21,522 nt of DNA from assembly GCA_041583015.1 (NCBI GenBank), contig JBFHGR010000061.1:1-21522 (forward strand), given 5' to 3'. The stretch's first letter is position 1. Each line of letters opens with the position of its first letter. Shown one piece after another: positions 15,276 through 21,522 of this stretch. The notes below the pieces were generated by a model, which was not told the origin of the DNA, made no database searches, and saw only the letters and a list, made by a program, of their open reading frames with translations. This DNA is from Parvicella sp041583015. GTDB taxonomy: Bacteria > Bacteroidota > Bacteroidia > Flavobacteriales_D > Parvicellaceae. A program made the translations under genes and the position numbers.

Positions 15276-16214
15276 ATGAAAATAGTTTTTATGGGGACTC
15301 CTGCTTTCGCAGTTGAAAGTCTGGACATTATCCACAAGAGTCACCACGAAGTAGTTGGCGTTATTACAGCCACAGACAAACCCGCAGGAAGAGGACAGAA
15401 AATCCAGTATTCGGCCGTAAAGGAATATGCACTAGCAAATGAATTACATATTCTTCAGCCAGCCAATTTAAAAGACGATCAATTTATAGAAGATTTGCGT
15501 TCATTGAATGCAGATCTTTTTGTTGTAGTAGCATTTAGAATGTTACCAGCGGTAGTATGGCAAATGCCGAAAAAAGGCACAATAAACCTTCACGGATCTT
15601 TACTGCCACAATATAGAGGCGCAGCTCCAATCAATTGGGCTATTATTAATGGTGAACAAAAATCAGGAGCAACAACCTTTTTTATTGAAGAAAAAATCGA
15701 TACCGGAAACATTATTGATAATGTAGAAGTTAATATTACTGAAAACATGAACGCAGGTGAACTTCATGACATATTAATGACGCAAGGTGCTCAACTGTTA
15801 TTATCTACATTAGATAAAATTGAAAACGGAACAGCTACAGCCAAACCACAAGACCTTAATAACAAGGATGTGAAGAAAGCATTCAAGATATTTAAAAATA
15901 CTTGCCTTATAGATTGGACGAAGAAAGCTCAAGAAATTCACAACCTTATCAGAGGTCTTTCTCCATATCCAGCTGCATATACTACTCTAAAAATAAATGA
16001 TAAAGAGTTTAGTACAAAAGTTTTCAAAAGTAAAATCAGTGAATCCGAACAACTAGCTATTGGAGAAATCAATACAGATTTCAAATCTTTCTTTGAAGTG
16101 GGAACCCAAAAAGGAAATATATCAATTCTAGAACTTCAAATAGCAGGAAAAAAACGAATGGATATTAAGGCTTTTTTAAATGGAAATAAAAACAATACAT
16201 TTCAAATTTCTTGA
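15276..16214 (+). CDS. fmt: Methionyl-tRNA formyltransferase
   Basis: Cytoplasmic enzyme that formylates initiator Met-tRNA using 10-formyltetrahydrofolate, giving fMet for translation start. Length 312 residues, as expected. The Rossmann-type N-terminus reads MKIVFMGTPAFAVESLD, and the tRNA-contacting TATDKPAGRGQK loop follows (about 31-42). The catalytic region NLHGSLLPQYRGAAPINWAI holds N104 and H106, and D142 lies in EEKIDTGNI. These equal N106, H108 and D144 of the E. coli enzyme. The C-terminal oligonucleotide-binding-like domain occupies about 205-312 (LIDWTKKAQEIHNLIRGLSPYPAAYTTL). It is followed by a weak terminator and the HU gene. Confidence 0.97.
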   Translation: MKIVFMGTPAFAVESLDIIHKSHHEVVGVITATDKPAGRGQKIQYSAVKEYALANELHILQPANLKDDQFIEDLRSLNADLFVVVAFRMLPAVVWQMPKKGTINLHGSLLPQYRGAAPINWAIINGEQKSGATTFFIEEKIDTGNIIDNVEVNITENMNAGELHDILMTQGAQLLLSTLDKIENGTATAKPQDLNNKDVKKAFKIFKNTCLIDWTKKAQEIHNLIRGLSPYPAAYTTLKINDKEFSTKVFKSKISESEQLAIGEINTDFKSFFEVGTQKGNISILELQIAGKKRMDIKAFLNGNKNNTFQIS

Positions 16215-16234
16215 TTTATCACTTTATTGCCTAT

Positions 16235-16257
16235 AAATCATGACATTATGATTTTTT
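16235..16257 (+). terminator. Weak terminator downstream of fmt
   Basis: AAATCAT (16235-16241) pairs with ATGATTT (16248-16254) around GACATT, running into six T residues (16252-16257). The stem has one G-C pair only, so efficiency is doubtful. Confidence 0.4.
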
Positions 16258-16322
16258 GTTTAAATGCAATAATTCAGAAAAAAGGCCCAAAACCCTTATA
16301 AATAGTAGGAATTCGCACGCCC

Positions 16323-16364
16323 TTATTAACAAAAGTGCTATTTTATTAACAAAATAGCACTTTT
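16323..16364. repeat. Combined direct and inverted repeat upstream of the HU promoter
   Basis: TTATTAACAAAA occurs at 16323-16334 and again at 16343-16354, exactly 20 bp apart. Interleaved with it, AAAAGTGCTATTTT (16331-16344) and AAAATAGCACTTTT (16351-16364) form a perfect 14-bp inverted repeat with loop ATTAAC. The structure ends 14 bp before the -33 box of the HU promoter. It could be a bidirectional terminator after fmt or a binding site controlling HU. Confidence 0.7.
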
Positions 16365-16378
16365 TCACCCCGTATCTC

Positions 16379-16408
16379 TTTGCTAACAAGGGAATACGTA
16401 TATATTTG
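16379..16408 (+). promoter_or_regulatory. Promoter of the HU gene
   Basis: TTTG (16379-16382), an 18-nt spacer and TATATTTG (16401-16408) match the Bacteroidota consensus TTTG/TAnnTTTG in full. The ATG is 42 nt downstream of the -7 box, giving an AT-rich leader of about 35 nt (TTAATTATTAATTATT), typical for strongly expressed genes in this phylum. Confidence 0.7.
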
Positions 16409-16450
16409 CCTTGACATAAGTTAATTATTAATTATTAAAAACAAAACAAA

Positions 16451-16723
16451 ATGAACAAAGCAGAATTAGTAGATGCTATCGCAGCAGAGTCTGGATTAAC
16501 TAAAGCAGATGCAGAAAGAGCAGTAAAAGGATTTGTAGGTGCAGTAGGTAACGCACTTAAAAAAGGTGACAGAATTTCTTTAGTAGGATTCGGATCTTTT
16601 TCAGTTTCTAAAAGAGCTGCAAGAGAAGGTAGAAACCCACAAACTGGAAAAACTATCAAAATCGCTGCTAAAAACGTAGTAAAATTCAAAGCAGGTTCTG
16701 ATTTAGCTACTAAAGTAAACTAA
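16451..16723 (+). CDS. HU family DNA-binding protein
   Basis: A 90-residue nucleoid protein of the HU/IHF family that binds and bends DNA as a dimer. The family pattern is complete: MNKAELVDAIAAESGLTKADAERAVKGF helices, GDRISLVGFGSFSVSKRAAREGRNPQTGKTIKI with the DNA-contacting beta arm and the GRNPQTG signature (65-71 region), then VVKFKAGSDLATKVN. Length is normal. A full-consensus promoter and a strong UUCG-loop terminator frame it as a single-gene unit, consistent with high expression. HU rather than sequence-specific IHF is favoured by overall similarity. Confidence 0.96.
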   Translation: MNKAELVDAIAAESGLTKADAERAVKGFVGAVGNALKKGDRISLVGFGSFSVSKRAAREGRNPQTGKTIKIAAKNVVKFKAGSDLATKVN

Positions 16724-16744
16724 GTTTACTTTTCTAAAGAACTT

Positions 16745-16773
16745 AAAACCTCACTTCGGTGAGGTTTTTTTTT
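16745..16773 (+). terminator. Rho-independent terminator of the HU gene
   Basis: A 10-bp perfect stem, AAAACCTCAC with GTGAGGTTTT, is closed by the stable TTCG tetraloop (16755-16758) and followed by a nine-T run ending at 16773. It lies 21 bp after the HU stop codon. Confidence 0.92.
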
Positions 16774-16912
16774 GCCTTTACTTTTCTGCTACTCAACGCT
16801 ATAATCATCCTTTACATCTAAATTAAACTTCGCTTAATATATAAGTTTTTTTTTCTCAGTAGTTTCGCAACCACAAACACGAATATATCGTCTTATAGAT
16901 AATTTAGACATT

Positions 16913-18772
16913 ATGAAATTTTTATTTATCACACTTACCATTCTACTTTTTACGCTGAGTAGTTATTCTCAAACCATCTTATTTTCAGAAGATTTTCAAG
17001 GAGAAACTAACGGAGATGTTACTGGTGTCAGCGCGGAAGGAATTCCATGGTCAGCATCTTGTCCACTTTGTGCATCAGGTGATTTATTTGAGGTTGACGA
17101 TACCTTTGGAACAATGAAAGGCCTCAGAGGAAATGACACCAACGGTGCTGCTGATTTTGTTGCGAATGGAATTGATGCCACAGGTATGCATATTATTATA
17201 TTTGAATTTGATTACGAAAGCTCAGGATACAGTGGTTCTGGTAATTTAGAATGTGCATCAGAATGTTCTGGATGTAGTGGTGACCCTGCTGATGTTTTAA
17301 TAGGTGGCTGTAATACTTGCTGGGATTACTTAACTTGGAATTTAAGCACTGGAACATTCAATGATGGAGGAATGGTACTAGGTGATAACTGCTCTGTGAG
17401 TGACAATGGTCATGTAATTTCAAATCCTGGTTGTTCTTCTCCATATGATGCTAACGGGAATCTTATCCCAGGAAACGACCCTTCTAATTTAACCATAACC
17501 ATTCAGATGGCTATGTGGGCTGGAAACGAAAACATGGTAATAGACAATCTTATCATTACCGGTTACACGAGAACAGAAGCTATAAACGCTGGATTAATGG
17601 CCAATGCTGGAGATGACAACACAATCAGCCTATGCGGACCTGCTGGAACTGTAAACCTATTCGATGAATTACTAGGCAATCCTTCTATTGGAGGAACTTG
17701 GTCAGGTCCTTCAACAACTTCAGGAGGATATCTTGGAACAATTAACCTAAACACAGCAAATACAGGCACTTACACTTACGAAGTAACAACAGGATCCGGC
17801 TGTATTGATGCATCGACTATTACAATACAATCGGGAGGCACAGGCCCCAATGTATCCGTAACTGGAAACCTATCAATCTGCAACGGTAACAACACTACTA
17901 TCACTGCCTCTGGCGCAGATACATATCAATGGTCTGATCTCTCTACTGGTACAACTTTCACAACTTCGACAGCCGGAAACTATTATGTCGTAGGAACAAA
18001 TGCCTGCGGAACAGATACAGCATTCTTTACCATTAATACAAATGGCTCAGCACCAATCGGTGTGCTAACAGGTGATTTATTTACTTGTATCCCTAACTCA
18101 AATTCTACATTAAGTATATCAGGTGGTGACTCTTATTTTTGGTCTACTGGAAGTACAGCAACAAACGAAACATTCAACACTGGGCAATCAGGATATGTTC
18201 TCGTGTCTAACAATTGTGGCACTGACAGCATACCTTTTACTATTGTTGACGGAACGATAACTGCTGATTTTACTTCTTCTGCATCCAGCGGGACAGCTCC
18301 TGTACAAGTTATATTCTCCAATCAATCAGTAAATGCAACCAATTACAATTGGAATTTTGGAAATGGAAATAGCAGCACAACAACAAGTCCAGTATATACA
18401 TACAATGAGGCTGGGACTTATGAGGTGATTCTTACCGCAACTAATGCTTTTGGATGTTCTGATAGTGACTCTACTCTAATTACAGTTTTACCAATTGAAG
18501 AAATTCTTATCCCTAATATCTTTACTCCAAATGGTGATGTCCATAATAACAGCATGTACGTCAATAATCCATTTATTAAAAACATTAAAGGAACTATTTA
18601 TAATAGATGGGGAAACATACTTTACCAATCAGATGCTACAGATTTTATTTGGAACGGGCGTGAAGAAAGTGGAAAACTAGCTCCAGACGGGACTTACTTC
18701 TACATTTTTGAAATTACTTTAATCAATAACGAAGTAAGAGAAGAAAGCGGCACTGTAATGCTACAGAGATAA
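16913..18772 (+). CDS. T9SS-secreted multidomain protein with PKD and type B (gliding motility-associated) C-terminal domain
   Basis: A 619-residue exported protein, probably cell-surface or released through the type IX system. Signal peptide about 1-20 (LSSYSQ). Residues about 21-225 look like a jelly-roll, lectin-like domain starting ILFSEDFQGETNGDV; it is cysteine-rich (CPLC, CASECSGC, GGCNTCWDY). Then come an Ig-like part (about 235-300, with GNPSIGGTWSGPS) and two related repeats of about 62 residues (TGNLSICNGNNTTITASGADTYQW; TGDLFTCIPNSNSTLSISGGDSYFW). A PKD domain follows at 451-528 (YNWNFGNGNS, YTYNEAGTYEVILTATN). The type B sorting domain is at 529-619 (IPNIFTPNGD, IYNRWGNILYQS, LAPDGTYFYI). 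The role may be adhesion or binding; the ligand is unknown. Confidence 0.9.
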   Translation: MKFLFITLTILLFTLSSYSQTILFSEDFQGETNGDVTGVSAEGIPWSASCPLCASGDLFEVDDTFGTMKGLRGNDTNGAADFVANGIDATGMHIIIFEFDYESSGYSGSGNLECASECSGCSGDPADVLIGGCNTCWDYLTWNLSTGTFNDGGMVLGDNCSVSDNGHVISNPGCSSPYDANGNLIPGNDPSNLTITIQMAMWAGNENMVIDNLIITGYTRTEAINAGLMANAGDDNTISLCGPAGTVNLFDELLGNPSIGGTWSGPSTTSGGYLGTINLNTANTGTYTYEVTTGSGCIDASTITIQSGGTGPNVSVTGNLSICNGNNTTITASGADTYQWSDLSTGTTFTTSTAGNYYVVGTNACGTDTAFFTINTNGSAPIGVLTGDLFTCIPNSNSTLSISGGDSYFWSTGSTATNETFNTGQSGYVLVSNNCGTDSIPFTIVDGTITADFTSSASSGTAPVQVIFSNQSVNATNYNWNFGNGNSSTTTSPVYTYNEAGTYEVILTATNAFGCSDSDSTLITVLPIEEILIPNIFTPNGDVHNNSMYVNNPFIKNIKGTIYNRWGNILYQSDATDFIWNGREESGKLAPDGTYFYIFEITLINNEVREESGTVMLQR

Positions 18773-18783
18773 AGGTCAAAGAA

Positions 18784-19248
18784 TTATAACGCTCTTTTCA
18801 AAGCCATCATATAACCAAAGTGCAAACCTTCATGCGTATTGTTGAAGTTAATAACATCTTCAACAGATTTTAGCGTGATATTATAACTGGTAGTATATTC
18901 TTTAAAGTTCTTAAATTTTTCAGAGGCATAATCAGCCTTCAGCAATTCAATTGTAGAGAACAGTAGCGCCTTAAACTCATCCAAATCAGAAGAATCAATC
19001 ACACTTTTACCATCTGATCCTTTGGTATATCCGTCCAAGAACTTGTTAGGAATATTTAATGCTAACCCGGATAACTTATAGCACAACACCTGTTGTACTG
19101 CAAGGTTATGAACAGCATTCCACAAAATTGAATTATTAAATCCAACAGGTACTTTTATTAAATCATCATAACTCAAGTCATCAATAAAATTGATCACATT
19201 GGTTCTTGTTACTTTTAAAATTTCAAGAGAATAAGAAATATCCACCAT
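18784..19248 (-). CDS. DinB-like family protein
   Basis: A four-helix-bundle protein of the DinB/YfiT superfamily, 154 residues from the chosen start. The presumed metal-binding histidines are in place: H47 (ILWNAVHNLAVQQ), H139 and H143 (NNTHEGLHFGYMMALKR). I chose the ATG at 19248, one base after the upstream stop codon, because the product then starts MVDISYSLEILKVTR, as in Bacteroidota homologues. The ATG at 19287 would add 13 residues and overlap the flavoprotein gene by 38 bp. Members are metal-dependent hydrolases or thiol transferases; the function of this subgroup is unknown. It is probably translationally coupled to the flavoprotein gene. It ends 11 bp from the converging T9SS gene. 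Confidence 0.87.
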   Translation of the reverse strand: MVDISYSLEILKVTRTNVINFIDDLSYDDLIKVPVGFNNSILWNAVHNLAVQQVLCYKLSGLALNIPNKFLDGYTKGSDGKSVIDSSDLDEFKALLFSTIELLKADYASEKFKNFKEYTTSYNITLKSVEDVINFNNTHEGLHFGYMMALKRAL

Positions 19249-19249
19249 A

Positions 19250-20743
19250 TTATAATCTTTGAAGAGGTGTACAAACGCCTTCAACACAACTGTAACACCA
19301 AAGTTTATCTTTAAAAACTGAAGATTTAAAAATAGATTTATCCAACAACATTCTTAAACATTCTTGAATACCTTCTATTATGGATGGATGTGGATGCACC
19401 ATATCCGCCAATTCTTCAATTCCTTTATTCATCTTGATTAATAAAGCAACCGCTTGAATAGCAGACGAAGCATGCTCTCCAATTGCGCGCATACCTAGTA
19501 TTTTCATTTCATCATCATTTGTTACAATGATCTTAAAAAAACCTTGCGTCTTTCTCATAGCAATAGCTCTTGCAATACATGAAAAATCAATCTTTACGAC
19601 TTTAATCGCTAAATTTTGTGCGTGACATTGCTTTTCATTTAGGCCAACTGATGCTACTTCAGGCTGAACAAACATAATGGTACTTACATTATCATAAGAT
19701 AATTTTTCTGTTTTCTCACCAAACATTCTTTCAACCGCGTGACGTCCTTCACTTTCCCCAATATTAACTAATGCTATGTGACCACTCGCGTCACCTACAG
19801 CATAAATATTTGGAATGTTGGTTTGTGTATCAATGTCTCCAATATGAATCCCTCTCTTACTCATTTCTACCCCAGCATTCTCCATCTGAAGTCCGCTTGC
19901 ATTCAAAACTCGACCAATAGACAACAACGCCTTTTCTACCCTAATGACTTCTTTTTTTCCGTCTTTATACGATAATTCATACTCTACCTCTCCGTCTTTC
20001 TTTTCCAATCTTTCCAAAGAAGCATTGTGATGAATAATTACACCTTTCTTTTGCAGGTTTTTTTCTACAATGTCAGAAATATCATCATCTTCAAATGGTA
20101 GAATTTTATCTGCTCTATCAATGAGATGTACTTTAGTTTTTCCAAAGTTAGAAAAGATAGTTGCATACTCACAGCCAATTACTCCCGCACCTACAATAAC
20201 AAGACTTCTTGGGTAATTATCAATATGATGAATACCATCACTGGTCATAATGATCTTTTCATCTACATCACAATCAGGTAGTTTTCTAGGTTTAGAACCC
20301 GTAGCTATTACTGTATAATCGGCATAAATTTCTTTAACTCTTCCGTCCTCTTTTACAATCTCAATAACATTCTTATCCTTAAATCTACCTACACCTCTTT
20401 CGTATTTGAAAATACTATTTTCAGTTTCAGCTTCGAGCAATTTAATGTGACACGAATATTGAAATTTTCTATCAAAAAGTGCTTCATTGATTGTCTTTTG
20501 CACCTCTTCCCAACTTATTTCAAATTTCCTACGTCCAACAGAAACAATCGTTTCATTGACATCATAGACTCTTTGCGAAAGTTCCCACATTGTTTTTGAA
20601 GAAAGTGCGCCATCATATAGGCCAGCACCTCCAACTTTATCTCTTTCAATAAGCACAACGGATTTACCGAAATCAATAGCTCTCATAGCAGCTGCATACC
20701 CTGCAGGACCTGCTCCTATTACACATAGATCATATTTCTTCAT
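19250..20743 (-). CDS. Dihydrolipoamide dehydrogenase-like NAD(P)/FAD oxidoreductase lacking the CxxxxC site
   Basis: A 497-residue flavoprotein of the class I pyridine nucleotide-disulfide oxidoreductase family. FAD-binding GAGPAGYAAA (10-19), ATGSKPRKLP, NAD-binding VIVGAGVIGCEYA with an acidic LIDRAD strand end (suggesting NADH), the second FAD motif IYAVGDASG and the dimerization domain with HPHPSIIE (H452, E457, matching the His-Glu pair of Lpd) are present. The usual GGTCLNVGCIPSK redox site reads GGAGLYDGALSSK: both cysteines are replaced, by G41 and A46. The C-terminal tail holds C483, C486 and C491 (WCYSCVEGVC). It therefore cannot work as a normal lipoamide dehydrogenase. A transhydrogenase, quinone or tail-cysteine reductase role is possible. 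It lies 54 bp after the DUF5683 gene and just before dinB. Confidence 0.88.
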   Translation of the reverse strand: MKKYDLCVIGAGPAGYAAAMRAIDFGKSVVLIERDKVGGAGLYDGALSSKTMWELSQRVYDVNETIVSVGRRKFEISWEEVQKTINEALFDRKFQYSCHIKLLEAETENSIFKYERGVGRFKDKNVIEIVKEDGRVKEIYADYTVIATGSKPRKLPDCDVDEKIIMTSDGIHHIDNYPRSLVIVGAGVIGCEYATIFSNFGKTKVHLIDRADKILPFEDDDISDIVEKNLQKKGVIIHHNASLERLEKKDGEVEYELSYKDGKKEVIRVEKALLSIGRVLNASGLQMENAGVEMSKRGIHIGDIDTQTNIPNIYAVGDASGHIALVNIGESEGRHAVERMFGEKTEKLSYDNVSTIMFVQPEVASVGLNEKQCHAQNLAIKVVKIDFSCIARAIAMRKTQGFFKIIVTNDDEMKILGMRAIGEHASSAIQAVALLIKMNKGIEELADMVHPHPSIIEGIQECLRMLLDKSIFKSSVFKDKLWCYSCVEGVCTPLQRL

Positions 20744-20797
20744 GGACGAAAAGTGAAATTTTATACCAAATTACTAAAAATCTTAGGACTGACTTAT

Positions 20798-21379
20798 TTA
20801 TTTGAAAGAAATCCTCAAAGTCGCTCCATATGAAGTTGAATTTCCTTGATAATTAATAGATGGTTTCCAATTAAAACTTAAATTGTCTGAAGTATCAAAA
20901 TGCATTAAATGAGCTTCAACATTAACATCAATTAATTGTAAGGTATACACCAATATACCTCCTATAATTGATAAATTCCTCCACCTTTCGTATTGATCTT
21001 GATATACTTTCAACTGGGAGTCGCTCAAAAACTCCAAATCACTAGACTGATAATTAGCGTCTAATCTTGCTAACCTTTCGGTTTTGAACATATCATACTC
21101 CTGGTGGTTTTGAATAGTTAGATAAGTCATTGCACCAAGCCCCCCATAAATTAAAGGTAGTTTCCACCAAAGTGCATTCCTTTGACCTTCAATTTTATAC
21201 AATTGATTGTAAATATGACCTGAACTTGGAATTATAGCGGACAAGATTGTTGCCATCTTGGGACTATGAGCAGTATCTACAGTTACTTCAATATTCAGTG
21301 AATCCTCTAACTTATTTTGTGCATTTACAAAACCAGAAAAATAAAAAACTCCAATTAATATGAATAAATACCTTTTCAT
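20798..21379 (-). CDS. DUF5683 domain-containing membrane protein
   Basis: A 193-residue protein. The signal peptide (MKRYLFILIGVFYFSGFVNAQ) is followed by the DUF5683 pattern: HSPKMATILSAIIPSSGHIYNQLYKI, then WKLPLIYGGLGAMTYLTIQNHQEYDMFKTERLARLDANY, then YQDQYERWRNLSIIGGILVYTLQLIDVNVEAHLMHFDTSDNLSF. Two membrane helices are likely (about 70-87 and 136-150). The function is unknown. It starts 33 bp after the parB stop, in the parB-DUF5683 order I know from many Bacteroidota genomes, which suggests one transcript. Confidence 0.88.
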   Translation of the reverse strand: MKRYLFILIGVFYFSGFVNAQNKLEDSLNIEVTVDTAHSPKMATILSAIIPSSGHIYNQLYKIEGQRNALWWKLPLIYGGLGAMTYLTIQNHQEYDMFKTERLARLDANYQSSDLEFLSDSQLKVYQDQYERWRNLSIIGGILVYTLQLIDVNVEAHLMHFDTSDNLSFNWKPSINYQGNSTSYGATLRISFK

Positions 21380-21412
21380 AGATTACACCAAAATTAACTA
21401 CTATAATAGTAA

Positions 21413-21522
21413 TTAATTGTCTAGTGCCTCAATTATCTTCTTAAGATGCTCTTCATCCTCAAAAGGGATGGTTATTTTTCCTTTACCAGAATCATCTTGG
21501 GTGATATTAATCTTACTACCTA
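21413..21522 (-). CDS. parB: ParB, C-terminal end (partial, cut by window edge)
   Basis: Only the last 35 residues are present, starting GSKINITQDDSGKGKITIPF and ending with EALDN before a TAA at 21413-21415. The GKGKI.IPF...DEEHL..II pattern is the C-terminal dimerization domain of chromosomal ParB in Bacteroidota. ParB binds parS sites and works with the ParA ATPase in chromosome segregation. The parA gene and the rest of parB would lie to the right of the window. The adjacent DUF5683 gene supports the call. Confidence 0.85.
   Translation of the reverse strand, partial: GSKINITQDDSGKGKITIPFEDEEHLKKIIEALDN

Noticed and set aside
16833..16845. CTTAATATATAAG inverted repeat upstream of the T9SS gene
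   Set aside because: Very AT-rich with a four-base arm; expected by chance in this composition.
19249..19287. Longer DinB start at 19287
   Set aside because: It would overlap the flavoprotein gene by 38 bp; the ATG at 19248, one base after the stop, gives a family-like N-terminus.

Overview
The window comes from an AT-rich member of the phylum Bacteroidota, most likely Flavobacteriales or a close relative. The signs are a secreted protein with a type IX secretion (T9SS) type B C-terminal domain, proteins of DUF5106, DUF5683 and DUF2490 type, Bacteroidota-style promoters (TTTG, about 18 nt, TAnnTTTG) and the absence of clear Shine-Dalgarno sequences. All of it reads as ordinary chromosome: a tRNA, fmt, HU, two ssb genes and the end of parB. 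I see no insertion sequence, phage, CRISPR array or obvious foreign island, and the intact genes look alike in composition by eye.

Layout. Positions 133-6268 (minus strand) form a tight four-gene operon in transcription order: MarR-family regulator, membrane-fusion protein, RND pump, TolC-like outer-membrane channel. A perfect 22-bp palindrome just upstream of the marR start is a strong candidate autoregulatory operator. Next come a terminator and tRNA-Arg(UCU) with its own promoter, then a membrane-bound sterol desaturase/fatty-acid hydroxylase family protein (minus). From 7772 to 11072 the plus strand carries a small lipoprotein overlapping a DUF2490 outer-membrane protein, a short Ppx/GppA phosphatase and a TMEM43 (LUMA) homologue. 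A minus-strand lipoprotein with a helical-repeat C-terminus ends tail-to-tail against the TMEM43 gene.

From 12414 to 18772 the plus strand carries two tandem short SSB paralogues without the acidic tail, a secreted thioredoxin-fold protein of DUF4369/DUF5106 type, a small exported protein of unknown role, fmt, an HU-type DNA-binding protein with a textbook promoter and terminator, and a 619-residue T9SS cargo with cysteine-rich, Ig-like, PKD and type B sorting parts. From 18784 to the right edge the minus strand carries a DinB-like protein, a dihydrolipoamide-dehydrogenase-like flavoprotein, a DUF5683 protein and the 3' end of parB, closely spaced and probably partly co-transcribed.

Most unusual points: the flavoprotein has lost both cysteines of the CxxxxC redox site but has three cysteines in a C-terminal tail; the tandem tailless ssb pair ends in a terminator hairpin that contains the last codons and stop codon of the second gene; the marR palindrome; and a direct plus inverted repeat directly upstream of the HU promoter. 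I did not find a convincing new multi-gene system.
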